From Frateuria edaphi (GTDB taxonomy: Bacteria > Pseudomonadota > Gammaproteobacteria > Xanthomonadales > Rhodanobacteraceae): a stretch of DNA of 64,000 nucleotides. Below are positions 38,118 through 46,290 of this stretch, one piece after another (the first letter of the stretch is position 1; each line of letters opens with the position of its first letter). A program made the position numbers and the translations under genes. The notes under the pieces are model-generated. The model ran no database searches. It saw only the letters and a program-made list of their open reading frames with translations, and was not told the DNA's origin. Location of the stretch: NCBI RefSeq assembly GCF_021117405.1, contig NZ_CP088251.1:744001-808000 (forward strand), written 5' to 3'.

Positions 38118-38384
38118 TTACGCAGCGGACTCGTCGCTCGCGTCGTACGCGCTCGCCAGCACCGCGGCGGCGGCGGCGTAGAGCAGCACCGGGACGTCCT
38201 CGCGCAGGCGCAGGGCGGCCAGTACCGCGGCGATCTGCGGATCGTGGTGCAGCGGCAAGCCCAGCGCGCGGGCGCGGGCCAGCAGCAGGTCGAGCGCTTC
38301 GGGCGGCATCGGCGCGGGCTTGGTCTCCGGACCGGCCAGACGCAGGGTGACGCGCCGTTGTGGCGGCGGCAGGCCGTTGCTCAT
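38118..38384 (-). CDS. FlhB C-terminal-domain-like protein (FhlB/FlhX)
   Basis: This 88-residue protein resembles only the cytoplasmic C-terminal half of FlhB after autocleavage (DLLLARARALGLPLHHDPQIAAVLAALRLREDVPVLLYAAAAAVLASAY). It has no TM segments and no NPTH site. Stand-alone proteins of this kind are known beside a FliK-like gene and can substitute for the cleaved FlhB fragment. ATG 38384 overlaps the upstream FliK-like stop. Confidence 0.85.
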   Translation of the reverse strand: MSNGLPPPQRRVTLRLAGPETKPAPMPPEALDLLLARARALGLPLHHDPQIAAVLAALRLREDVPVLLYAAAAAVLASAYDASDESAA

Positions 38385-39538
38385 GCAGTGGCCTTCAGCA
38401 GCAGGGCGCTGGCGTGGCTGCGGCCCTGCGGCAGGCCGGTCTGGCAGCTCAGCTGTTCCAATTGCAGGCCGCTGGCGGCCAGGCGCTGGCGCAGCGGGGT
38501 GAACTGGCGTTCCAGCCGCTCGGTGGTGGCGCTGCGCTCGGCCCACAGGCGCACGTTCAAATGCAGGTCGCGCAGTTGCAGCTCGCCTTGCAGCGGCCCG
38601 AGCGCGGGCAGGTCGATGGCGAAGCCCAGGGTCCACGTGCCGGCGCCGGTCTCGGCGTCCTGGCCCTGCTCGAGGTGCAACTGCAGCACGTCGCGTCCGT
38701 CGGGGCCCTGCAGGGGGATGTCGATCATCCAGGCCTGCGCGCCGGCGGCGTCCAGCTGGGCGATTTCCAGCCGGGCGAGCGCGGCATGCACGTCGCCGCG
38801 CAGGCGGCCGAGCAACTGGTTGACGTCCTCGTCCGCGGGCAGGTCGGCGAACGGCATGGCCAATGGCGCGCGCGGCTGGGCCTGCAGGCCGCGCTGGCGC
38901 AGCGGCGGCGGCGTATCGGCGTTGCTGGAGGGAACGTGGGCGGGCAGGCGCGGTTGCCGGTCGAGCAGCGCTGCCAGGCGCAGCAGTACGGCCTTGAAGT
39001 CTTCGTCGCCCAGCGGCATCGGGTTGCTGCGCGGGCGCGCCAGTTGCGATTCCAGGAACAGGCCGCTGCGGGCGATCGCCTCGCGCAGGCCCTCCGGGCG
39101 GCTGATGTCTTGCGGCGTGCGCACGCCCTGGTCGAGCAGTGCCAGCGCGGCGCGCACGGCCGGGGGCAGCTGCCGCACCACCGGCCGCTGCGCGAGCGCA
39201 CCGAGCGTGGCCAGCAGCGGCGCGTAGCCGTTCTGCTGCGGCAGTCGTTCGCGCAGCGCCTGTTGCACGCGCGGGTCGGTGGCGGCGCCGGCAAGGATCT
39301 CCAGCAACGGCGGATTGCCCATGGCGAGCACGCGCACCTGGAACTGCGAGGGCAGCGGGATGCCCAGCGGGTCGGTTTCGACCGTGAGCGCGCCGATCTG
39401 CAGCACCATCCGGCCCTGGTCGCCCATGCCCAGCGGACGCGCGGGCAGCACCGCGCCCACGCGCCAGCTTTCCGACGCGGCACCGGAGGCGGCACCCGCC
39501 CAGGTCATCGCAGCGAGGCTGGTGGGTTGGATGATCAC
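38381..39538 (-). CDS. Second FliK-like hook-length control protein
   Basis: This 385-residue protein has an N-terminal Ala/Gln/Pro-rich region. Its C-terminal domain is of the FliK type (WMIDIPLQGPDGRDVLQLHLEQ; WTLGFAIDLPALGPLQGELQLRDLHLNVRLWAE; RLAASGLQLEQLSCQTG). It is coupled by ATGA to the FlhB-like gene, so the two probably act together on export specificity. It is on the opposite strand to all other flagellar genes. The true FliK of the main operon is at 17878. Confidence 0.82.
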   Translation of the reverse strand: MIIQPTSLAAMTWAGAASGAASESWRVGAVLPARPLGMGDQGRMVLQIGALTVETDPLGIPLPSQFQVRVLAMGNPPLLEILAGAATDPRVQQALRERLPQQNGYAPLLATLGALAQRPVVRQLPPAVRAALALLDQGVRTPQDISRPEGLREAIARSGLFLESQLARPRSNPMPLGDEDFKAVLLRLAALLDRQPRLPAHVPSSNADTPPPLRQRGLQAQPRAPLAMPFADLPADEDVNQLLGRLRGDVHAALARLEIAQLDAAGAQAWMIDIPLQGPDGRDVLQLHLEQGQDAETGAGTWTLGFAIDLPALGPLQGELQLRDLHLNVRLWAERSATTERLERQFTPLRQRLAASGLQLEQLSCQTGLPQGRSHASALLLKATA

Positions 39539-39894
39539 GCGGGTCTCCTGCCTGCCGGCCGGGCAGGTTGGGCCGGTTCCGTGCAGTCGGTAAAGGAATC
39601 GACCCGAACGACGATAACTTGAGCCTTGGGGCGATAGCGGCCGCGACCATGAAATTCGCGTGAAATCAGGGCAGACCTTCCCTAGCCGCGCGTTTCACCG
39701 GATCCGGCGCAGCGTCCGCAAGAATTTTCGCAGGCGTCCACGGGGAGGCGTGGGCGCACTGTGCCGGAGCCGCTTGAAATCGGCTGCCCGTTATCCCGAT
39801 GTCGCCTCGCCCCCGCAAGGCCCAGCCCGGCGGGGACATGCCATGCCCGGGGCAGCCACGCAATCAGGGGGAACACACCCGCGAGGAACGTGGC
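39539..39894. other. Divergent intergenic region with a sigma-28 promoter
   Basis: These 356 nt lie between the FliK-like gene (minus) and the propeller gene (plus). I see the FliA-type promoter at 39591-39617 and no convincing ORF: the frames that open here are short or run antisense to the propeller gene. The long leader of about 270 nt could hold a regulatory RNA element, but I recognise none. Confidence 0.5.
39591..39617 (+). promoter_or_regulatory. Sigma-28 promoter ahead of the propeller gene
   Basis: TAAAGGAA (39591-39598) and GACGATAA (39610-39617) are separated by exactly 11 nt. The -10 matches GCCGATAA at 7 of 8 bases and the -35 retains TAAAG. It points toward the gene at 39895, with a leader of about 270 nt. 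Confidence 0.6.
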
Positions 39895-40977
39895 ATGAAA
39901 ACGTCTGCTTTGGTTTATTCCGTGCTGGCGCTGACCGTGGCCAGCTTGTCCGCGCCGATGCCTTCACGCGCCGGAGTCGCGCAAGGCGATGCAGTGCTGG
40001 TGGCCCGCCAGCTCGTGGTGAACAGCGACCAGAAGGGGACCGGCTTTGCCGTGGTCGATACCCGGGGCCGCGAGGCTTACCTGATGCCCCCCGAGGAAGG
40101 CGTGTATCGGGACCTGGGCGGCTGGTCGCCCGGCGGTTCGAACATCGTCTTCGAGGTGTCGCGTGACGGCATCTTCGATCGCTCGCACTTGTGGGTGATG
40201 GATCGCCAGGGCGGCGGGGTCAGGCGCATCACGCAGGGTATCGGTGTGCGTCTACAGCCGGTCTGGGGCCCCGGCGGCATTGCCTACATCGAAAACTCCA
40301 ACTGCCTGCACATCGTCGGTGGGCAAGGGCAAAACCATCGGCGCCTGTTTTGCCTGCCCGAGGACGCCCTCATCGTCAGGCTGCAATGGTCGCTGGACGG
40401 CAAGAGCGTGCTGTTCTTTGGCGAAACTGAGATCGGCGGCGGCCTCGAGCCCCCCACCGACCAGAGCATCTATCGGGTGAACGTGCGCACGGGCCTGGCC
40501 ACCCGCATTTTCCTGCGCCGACTGAACGGGCCTTCCAGTTCGCGTCTCTTCCTGTCGCCGGATGCCGCCTGGGCGGTCGATATCAACTACGACCGGGCCG
40601 AACAATTGAGCCTGATCGAGCTTGCGACCGGGGCCGAGTCGGGGTTGGTCAGCTACGGTAGCAATCCGGTGTGGTCTCCGGACAGCAAACGCCTGGCATA
40701 CGACCTCTTCGGCGACCTCTACGTCATGGATGCGGCGACCCGTCCCAGCGAACGGCGCCTGCGCCGGCTTACCAACAATCCGACCGACATCAACTATGAG
40801 CCGATTGCCTGGTCCAGGGACGGAACATGCCTGCTCGCCAACCGCCTGCACTACGTGGGCTCGGGTGAGCACGCCTACACCGAGGCGGATCCGGTGATCT
40901 TCAACCTCGTCACCGGCGAGCGCACGCGCTTGCCGCCAGGGGCGGCGGTCGAACACGGCTGGTTCCAACACGAGTAG
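39895..40977 (+). CDS. Secreted TolB-like beta-propeller protein
   Basis: This 360-residue protein has a Sec signal peptide (MKTSALVYSVLALTVASLSAPMPSRAG) and repeated PD40/WD40-type blades (GWSPGGSNIVFEVSRDG, LSPDAAWAVDINYD, WSPDSKRLAYDLFGDLYVMD, AWSRDGTCLL). ATG 39895 is chosen over 39799 because it begins the signal peptide and follows an AGGAA site. No enzyme signature is visible. It lies behind a FliA promoter between flagellar operons, so a cell-surface or periplasmic role linked to motility is possible. Codon use looks slightly less GC-rich than its neighbours. Confidence 0.8.
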   Translation: MKTSALVYSVLALTVASLSAPMPSRAGVAQGDAVLVARQLVVNSDQKGTGFAVVDTRGREAYLMPPEEGVYRDLGGWSPGGSNIVFEVSRDGIFDRSHLWVMDRQGGGVRRITQGIGVRLQPVWGPGGIAYIENSNCLHIVGGQGQNHRRLFCLPEDALIVRLQWSLDGKSVLFFGETEIGGGLEPPTDQSIYRVNVRTGLATRIFLRRLNGPSSSRLFLSPDAAWAVDINYDRAEQLSLIELATGAESGLVSYGSNPVWSPDSKRLAYDLFGDLYVMDAATRPSERRLRRLTNNPTDINYEPIAWSRDGTCLLANRLHYVGSGEHAYTEADPVIFNLVTGERTRLPPGAAVEHGWFQHE

Positions 40978-41027
40978 CCGCATGCGTTCGTGAACAACCG
41001 CTCCTGCTGGCCCAGACCCGGCGACTG

Positions 41028-41065
41028 GCCCGCTTCGTGCAAACGAGGCGGGCCGACGGGTTTTT
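41028..41065 (+). terminator. Terminator-like hairpin after the propeller gene
   Basis: An 11-bp stem with one mismatch and a GCAA tetraloop (arms 41028-41038 and 41043-41053) is followed 8 nt later by TTTTT (41061-41065). It separates the propeller gene from the next FliA promoter. Confidence 0.5.
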
Positions 41066-41098
41066 GTCGCGCGGTTTCCGGCGTCCCACGCGCCCGGC

Positions 41099-41125
41099 TA
41101 AAGGCATCGGCCTTTGCGCCGATAT
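41099..41125 (+). promoter_or_regulatory. Sigma-28 promoter of the STAS-cheY-cheA operon
   Basis: TAAAGGCA (41099-41106) and GCCGATAT (41118-41125) are separated by 11 nt. The -10 matches 7 of 8 consensus bases. The predicted start site lies about 30 nt before ATG 41163, which also shows that the longer ORF from 41037 is not the real start. Confidence 0.75.
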
Positions 41126-41162
41126 GCCTTGGGCAGGGGCCCGGTACGACGCGGAGGTAAGC

Positions 41163-41477
41163 ATGGGCAGCAAACGAGAGCTCAAACAGCCCAGAACGGT
41201 CGAAATCGGCTTGCCGGCCGACTGCCGCATGGCGGCGCAGTCGGCCTTGCTGGCCGATCTGCTGGGCGCGCTGGACGCACCGGCCACGCAGATCGACGGC
41301 AGTGCCGTCGAGCGCGTGGACACGGCCGCGCTGCAGCTGCTGACGCTGTTCCGCCGCGAGGCCCTCTCGCGCGGTTGCGAAGTCAGCTGGCGGGGCGCGA
41401 GCACCACATTGTGCGAGGCGGCGGACACGCTCGGCCTCGTCAAGGCACTTGATCTACCGGTCGCTGCGGCGGCCTGA
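41163..41477 (+). CDS. STAS-domain protein (first gene of second chemotaxis locus)
   Basis: This is a 104-residue single STAS (anti-anti-sigma-factor) domain: IDGSAVERVDTAALQLLTLFRREALSRG. The usual phosphorylated Ser of the D-S-x-x-L motif is Thr54 here. GGAGGT lies 6 nt before ATG 41163. cheY and cheA follow within 18 nt each, so this protein is probably part of the chemosensory circuit (CheX/STAS-like) rather than of a sporulation-type sigma switch. Its partner is unknown. Confidence 0.85.
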   Translation: MGSKRELKQPRTVEIGLPADCRMAAQSALLADLLGALDAPATQIDGSAVERVDTAALQLLTLFRREALSRGCEVSWRGASTTLCEAADTLGLVKALDLPVAAAA

Positions 41478-41495
41478 AACAACTGAGGAAAAACG

Positions 41496-41858
41496 ATGGC
41501 AAAGATTCTTGCGGTGGACGATTCGGCGTCGATGCGCGGCATGGTGGCCTACACCCTGCGCGGCGCGGGCCACGAGGTGACCGAGGCGGAAAACGGCCAG
41601 CTCGCGCTGGACGCCGCGGCCGCGGGCGGGTTCGACCTGGTGCTGGCCGACGTCAACATGCCGGTGATGGACGGCATCAGCATGGTGCGCGAGCTGCGCA
41701 CGCGCCCGGCGTACAAGGGCGTGCCGATCCTGATGCTGACCACCGAGTCGCACACGGACAAGAAGATGGAAGGCAAGGCCGCCGGCGCCACCGGCTGGCT
41801 GGTCAAGCCGTTCGACCCGGACCAGCTGCTGGCCACGGTCAAGCGCGTGCTCGGCTAA
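41496..41858 (+). CDS. cheY2: CheY-type response regulator (second locus)
   Basis: This is a 120-residue stand-alone receiver with acidic pair VDDS, phospho-acceptor Asp52 (LADVNMPVMDG), switch Thr in MLTTES and KPFD. It is adjacent to a cheA gene and is likely phosphorylated by it. Whether it binds FliM or acts as a phosphate sink cannot be told from sequence. Confidence 0.93.
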   Translation: MAKILAVDDSASMRGMVAYTLRGAGHEVTEAENGQLALDAAAAGGFDLVLADVNMPVMDGISMVRELRTRPAYKGVPILMLTTESHTDKKMEGKAAGATGWLVKPFDPDQLLATVKRVLG

Positions 41859-41876
41859 AGCCGCGGAGAAACACCC

Positions 41877-43850
41877 ATGAGCAACGCGGGCCTGGCGCAG
41901 TTCCAACAAGTGTTCATCGAGGAGAGCCTGGAAGGGCTCGACACGATGGAATCCTCGCTGCTCGCGCTGGACGAGGGCGGCGACGGGGAACTGGTGCACA
42001 CCATCTTCCGCGCGGCGCACTCGATCAAGGGCGGCGCGGCCACCTTCGGTTTCCCGGAGATGGCCTCGTTCACGCATGAGGCCGAGTCGCTGCTGGACGA
42101 GGTCCGCGGCGGCAAGCGCGCGATCGACAAGCCGATCGTCGAACTGCTGCTGCGCTCGGTCGACTGCCTGCGCGGCATGTTCGACCGTGCCAGGGCCGGC
42201 CAGCCGTTGAACGACGCCGTCTCCGACGGCGTGCGTGGCGAACTGGCGGCGATGATGGGCCGCGAGGCGCCCGCGCAGGCGGGCCCGGCCCGCCGTGCCG
42301 GGGACCAGGCCGAGGCGTGGATGATCCGTTTCCAGCCGCACGCGGGCATGCTCGCGGGCGGCAACGATCCGCTGCGGCTGATCCGCGAGCTGGCCGGGCT
42401 GGGCGAACTCTCCATCGAGGCCGACCTCTCGCGCCTGCCTTCGCTGGACAAGCTGGACCCGTCCGAGTGCCACCTGGGCTGGAACATCGAGCTCAAGGCG
42501 CCGGTCAAGCGCGAGGACATCGCGGCGGTGTTCGACTGGGTCGAGGGCGAGTGCGAGCTGTCCATCGAGCCCAAGCCGAGCACGGTCGTGACGCCCGTCG
42601 CGGCTGCGGCGCCCGCCCCGGCGAACATCGCCGATGCGGCGGCCGCGCGTGGCACGCGCGAGGCGAGCGCCGAATCGAGTTCCGTGCGCGTGGCGATCGA
42701 CAAGATCGACAGCATGATCAACCTGGTGGGCGAGCTGGTGATAACCCAGTCCATGCTCGACACCTTCCGCGAGGATTTCGACCCGGCCCGGCTGCCGTTG
42801 CTGCAGCAGGGCCTGATCCAGCTTGCCCGGCATGCGCGCGAGCTGCAGGAAAGCGTGATGGGCATCCGCATGCTGCCCATCGCCTCGGTGTTCAACCGCT
42901 TCCCGCGACTGGTGCGCGACCTGAGCCAGAAGCTCGGCAAGCAGGTGAAGCTGGAGCTGCACGGCGAGCAGACCGAGCTGGACAAGACGGTGCTGGAGAA
43001 GATCGGCGATCCGATGGTGCACCTGGTGCGCAACGCGATCGACCACGGCCTGGAAATGCCGGACAAGCGCCGCGCCGCCGGCAAGCACGAGATGGGCACG
43101 CTCAAGCTCGATGCCTTCCATCGCGGCGGCAACATCGTGGTGGAGGTGTCCGACGACGGCGCCGGCCTCAACCGCGAGGCGATCGTGAACAAGGCGATCG
43201 AGCGCGGCCTGATCGCCAGCGGCGAAGGCCTGAGCGAGGAGGCGGTCGGCGAACTGATCTTCCAGCCGGGCTTCTCCACCGCCGCGGTCACCACCGACCT
43301 TTCCGGCCGCGGCGTGGGCATGGACGTGGTCCGCCGCAACGTCTCCGACCTCGGCGGCACGGTCACCATCCGCAGCAAGCCGGGGCAGGGCAGCGTGTTC
43401 ACCATCACCCTGCCGCTCACGCTCGCGATCATCGACGGCCTTACCGCCGCGGTGGGCGAGGAGCGCTACATCGTGCCGCTGGTGTCGATCGTCGAATCGG
43501 TGCAGCTCAAGCCCGAGGCGCTCAAGACCGTGGTCGGCGGCGGCGAATTGTTCCGCTTCCGCGGTGAGTACCTGCCGGTGCTGCGCCTGCACGAACTGTT
43601 CGGCTGCGACGGCGCCAAGCGGTCGATCGAGGAGGGGTTGCTGATCGTGGTCGAGGGCGACGGTTCCCGCGTGGGGCTGTTCGTCGACGGCCTGGTCGGC
43701 CAGCAGCAGGCCGTGGTCAAGTCGCTGGAAGCGAACTACCGCCGCGTGCAGGGCGTGTCCGGCGCGACCATCCTGGCCGACGGCGCGGTGGCGCTGATCG
43801 TCGACATCGCCGGCCTCGTGCGCCTGCACAGCCGCCGCAAGGCCGCCTGA
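41877..43850 (+). CDS. cheA2: Chemotaxis histidine kinase CheA (second locus)
   Basis: This 657-residue kinase has an HPt domain with His48 (RAAHSIKGGAATFG) and a P2-like domain (about 140-230, IRFQPHAGMLAGGNDPLRLIRELAGLGELSIEADLS). Dimerisation, ATPase (VRNAIDHGLEMPDKR; LSGRGVGMDVVRRNV) and CheW-like receptor-coupling domains follow. Unlike the kinase at 31200 it has no acidic repeats. It works with the downstream CheW, receptors, CheR, CheD and CheB. Confidence 0.96.
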   Translation: MSNAGLAQFQQVFIEESLEGLDTMESSLLALDEGGDGELVHTIFRAAHSIKGGAATFGFPEMASFTHEAESLLDEVRGGKRAIDKPIVELLLRSVDCLRGMFDRARAGQPLNDAVSDGVRGELAAMMGREAPAQAGPARRAGDQAEAWMIRFQPHAGMLAGGNDPLRLIRELAGLGELSIEADLSRLPSLDKLDPSECHLGWNIELKAPVKREDIAAVFDWVEGECELSIEPKPSTVVTPVAAAAPAPANIADAAAARGTREASAESSSVRVAIDKIDSMINLVGELVITQSMLDTFREDFDPARLPLLQQGLIQLARHARELQESVMGIRMLPIASVFNRFPRLVRDLSQKLGKQVKLELHGEQTELDKTVLEKIGDPMVHLVRNAIDHGLEMPDKRRAAGKHEMGTLKLDAFHRGGNIVVEVSDDGAGLNREAIVNKAIERGLIASGEGLSEEAVGELIFQPGFSTAAVTTDLSGRGVGMDVVRRNVSDLGGTVTIRSKPGQGSVFTITLPLTLAIIDGLTAAVGEERYIVPLVSIVESVQLKPEALKTVVGGGELFRFRGEYLPVLRLHELFGCDGAKRSIEEGLLIVVEGDGSRVGLFVDGLVGQQQAVVKSLEANYRRVQGVSGATILADGAVALIVDIAGLVRLHSRRKAA

Positions 43851-43866
43851 CCGCCAGATTTCCCGG

Positions 43867-43931
43867 AGGAGCGCCCTTGGGCGCGACCGCGATGCCATCC
43901 AGGCATGGCGGTCGCGCCCAAGGGCGCTCCT
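43867..43931. repeat. REP/BIME-like 24-bp inverted repeat between cheA2 and cheW
   Basis: Two perfect 24-nt arms (43867-43890 and 43908-43931) enclose a further 5-bp stem and 5-nt loop. Each arm contains the palindrome GCGCCC-TT-GGGCGC. This looks like a REP pair and can end the cheA2 transcript before the next FliA promoter. Confidence 0.75.
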
Positions 43932-43967
43932 GTCTCCGGAAACCGCGACGCCCGCACGTTCCCCTGC

Positions 43968-43994
43968 TCAAGAACCCCGTCCGGCAGCCGATAG
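43968..43994 (+). promoter_or_regulatory. Sigma-28 promoter of the cheW-mcp-cheR-cheD operon
   Basis: TCAAGAAC (43968-43975) and GCCGATAG (43987-43994) are 11 nt apart; the -10 matches 7 of 8 bases. Transcription would start near 44001, so the ATG at 43999 cannot be the translation start and 44029 is used. Confidence 0.72.
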
Positions 43995-44028
43995 ACCCAT
44001 GTCTCGGTATCTCACCGCGGAAACGCAA

Positions 44029-44547
44029 ATGAACCATCCAGCGAACCCCGCCGCCCCGGAAACGGCCACAGCGGTCCAGTACCTCACCGTGAACCTCGCG
44101 CACGAGGAATACGCCATCGACATCCTGGCCGTGCGCGAGATCCGCGGCTGGACGCCGGTCACGCGCATTCCCCAGGCGCCGCACTACGTGCTCGGCGTGC
44201 TCAACCTGCGCGGTGCCATCGTGCCGGTGCTGGATCTGCGCCTGCGCTTCGGCCTCGCGCGCGAGGAGTACACGGCGACCACCGTCACGGTGATCGTCAC
44301 CGTCGCCGAGCGCCTGTTCGGCGTGATCGTCGACGCCGTCTCCGACGTGCTGGACGTGCGCCCGGACCAGCTTCGCCCGGTGCCCGACATGGGCACCACC
44401 GTGGACACCGAATACCTGAAGGGACTGACCGCCATCGAGGACCGCATGGTGCTGCTCCTGGACGTGGACAAACTGCTGCAACCGCAGGACGCGCAGATGC
44501 TGGAAGCCGCCTTGCCCGCGGCCAATGACGTTAAAGCCGTGGCCTGA
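44029..44547 (+). CDS. cheW: Chemotaxis coupling protein CheW (second locus)
   Basis: CheW links CheA to receptors. The 172-residue product is a canonical CheW domain (YLTVNLAHEEYAIDILAVREIRGW; VLGVLNLRGAIVPVLDLRLRFG; GVIVDAVSDVLDV). ATG 44029 is the first in-frame start after the predicted transcription start; the longer frame begins at 43999. The receptor gene follows after 12 nt. Confidence 0.95.
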   Translation: MNHPANPAAPETATAVQYLTVNLAHEEYAIDILAVREIRGWTPVTRIPQAPHYVLGVLNLRGAIVPVLDLRLRFGLAREEYTATTVTVIVTVAERLFGVIVDAVSDVLDVRPDQLRPVPDMGTTVDTEYLKGLTAIEDRMVLLLDVDKLLQPQDAQMLEAALPAANDVKAVA

Positions 44548-44559
44548 CAGGAACCACCC

Positions 44560-46287
44560 ATGAAGATGCCGAAATTCAAGTTCAAGATTCCCTCCCTGAC
44601 CGTGCGTGGCCGGCTGCGCGTGGTCATGGGCATGCTGATGCTCATGCTCGTTGGCGGCGCCGTGATCGGCATCGGCTCGATGCAGCTGCAGAACGAAAGC
44701 ATGCGCGCGACCTACGAGAACGAGATCGTTCCCGCCCAGGTCGTCGCCCAGCTGCAGCAGAGCTCGCTGTTGTCCTTCATCGTGCTGGGCGAGGCGGGCA
44801 ACCTGGTCGGCAAGCCGGCCCTGAAGCAGAAGCTGGCCGAGTTCGCCGAACACCAGGCGAACGTCGTCAAGTACAAGAAGATGCTCGAGGGCTTCCCCAA
44901 GGGCGAGGCGATCGCCAAGCAGTACAAGGACTACCTCTCGACCAACGAGGATTACCAGAGCGCCAAGAAGGACATGCTGGACGCGCTCAACCAGAACGAT
45001 GCCGGTGCGCTGGACGTGCTCGACATGGAGGTGCGCCCGCTGCTGATGCTGCGCCAGGAGTCGCTGGCGAAACTGGCCGACCTGCAGCGCGCCGAGGCCC
45101 AGGGCATCTACGAGGCACAGGTCAAGCGCTTCCAATGGATCCGCGCCATCAGCATCGGCGCGCTTGCCGCCGGTCTTCTGATCGCCGCCTGGATGGCGCT
45201 CTCGCTCAGCCGCTCGATCATCGGCACGCTGACTTACGCCGGCCGCGTCGCCCGCGAGATCGCCCAGGGCAAGCTCGGCCACGCCATCGAGGTCAAGCGC
45301 AACGACGAACTGGGCCAGCTGCTGGAAGCGTTCCGCAGCATGGACGAGCGCCTGTCGGCGATCGTCGGCGAGGTTCGCCACGGCTCCGGCGCGGTGAGCA
45401 CCGCCGCGCAGCAGATCGCCCGCGGCAACGACGACCTTTCGCAGCGTACGCAGGAACAGGCCTCCAGCCTGGAGGAAACGGCCTCCTCGATGGAGGAGAT
45501 GACCTCCACCGTCAAGCAGAACGCCGAGAACGCCAGCCACGCCAACCAGCTGGCCCGCGGCGCCCGCGAACAGGCCGAGCGCGGCGGCGAAGTGGCCTCC
45601 CAGGCGGTCGTGGCGATGAAGGAAATCAACGCCTCCAGCCGCAAGATTTCCGACATCGTCAGCCTGATCGACGAGATCGCCTTCCAGACCAACCTGCTCT
45701 CGCTCAACGCGGCCGTGGAAGCGGCGCGTGCAGGCGAGCAGGGCCGCGGCTTCGCGGTCGTCGCCACCGAGGTGCGCAACCTGGCGCAGCGCTCGGCCGG
45801 CGCGGCCAAGGAGATCAAGGCGCTGATCAACGACAGCGCGGAGAAGGTCAAGGCCGGTTCCGAGCTGGTCGACCAGTCCGGCAAGGCGCTCGCCGAGATC
45901 GTCGACAGCGTCAAGAAGGTCACCGACATCGTGGCCGAGATCGCCGCGGCCAGCCAGGAACAGTCGGCCGGCATCGACCAGGTCAACCACGCCGTGCTGC
46001 AGATGGACGAGATGACCCAGCAGAATGCCGCGCTGGTGGAGGAGGCTGCTGCGGCCGCCCGCGCCATGCAGGAGCAGGCCGGCGAGCTGTCGCGCCAGGT
46101 CGCGTTCTTCCGCCTCGAGGGCGATGCGGCGGCGGCGCCCGCACCGGTGAAGCCGCAGTCGTCGTCCGTGGTCGCCGAGGCCGAGGCCGTGTTCGCCGCC
46201 GTACGCAACACGCCTCCGGTGCGCGCCATGCGCTCGGCCGAACCGGCCGCCGTGGCAGCCGACGCGGGCGTGTGGAAGGAGTTCTGA
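44560..46287 (+). CDS. Methyl-accepting chemotaxis receptor with CheR/CheB pentapeptide-like tail
   Basis: This 575-residue receptor has a Lys-rich N-terminus, TM1 (about 23-45), and a periplasmic four-helix-bundle sensor (about 46-190, including [20 protein letters not shown]). TM2 (about 195-215), a HAMP domain and a long signalling hairpin ([44 protein letters not shown], quoted in pieces) follow. The C-terminus VWKEF fits the xWxxF tether recognised by CheR and CheB, whose genes lie directly downstream. Ligand unknown. Confidence 0.95.
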   Translation: MKMPKFKFKIPSLTVRGRLRVVMGMLMLMLVGGAVIGIGSMQLQNESMRATYENEIVPAQVVAQLQQSSLLSFIVLGEAGNLVGKPALKQKLAEFAEHQANVVKYKKMLEGFPKGEAIAKQYKDYLSTNEDYQSAKKDMLDALNQNDAGALDVLDMEVRPLLMLRQESLAKLADLQRAEAQGIYEAQVKRFQWIRAISIGALAAGLLIAAWMALSLSRSIIGTLTYAGRVAREIAQGKLGHAIEVKRNDELGQLLEAFRSMDERLSAIVGEVRHGSGAVSTAAQQIARGNDDLSQRTQEQASSLEETASSMEEMTSTVKQNAENASHANQLARGAREQAERGGEVASQAVVAMKEINASSRKISDIVSLIDEIAFQTNLLSLNAAVEAARAGEQGRGFAVVATEVRNLAQRSAGAAKEIKALINDSAEKVKAGSELVDQSGKALAEIVDSVKKVTDIVAEIAAASQEQSAGIDQVNHAVLQMDEMTQQNAALVEEAAAAARAMQEQAGELSRQVAFFRLEGDAAAAPAPVKPQSSSVVAEAEAVFAAVRNTPPVRAMRSAEPAAVAADAGVWKEF

Positions 46288-46290
46288 GCG

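Noticed and set aside
38118-38384. FlhB-like small gene as a broken copy of flhB
   Set aside because: It is intact, coupled to an upstream FliK-like gene, and matches the known stand-alone FlhB-tail type rather than a pseudogene.
39660-40166. A 168-codon plus-strand frame overlapping the start of the propeller gene
   Set aside because: Arg-rich translation without motifs and out of frame with the signal-peptide-bearing propeller gene.
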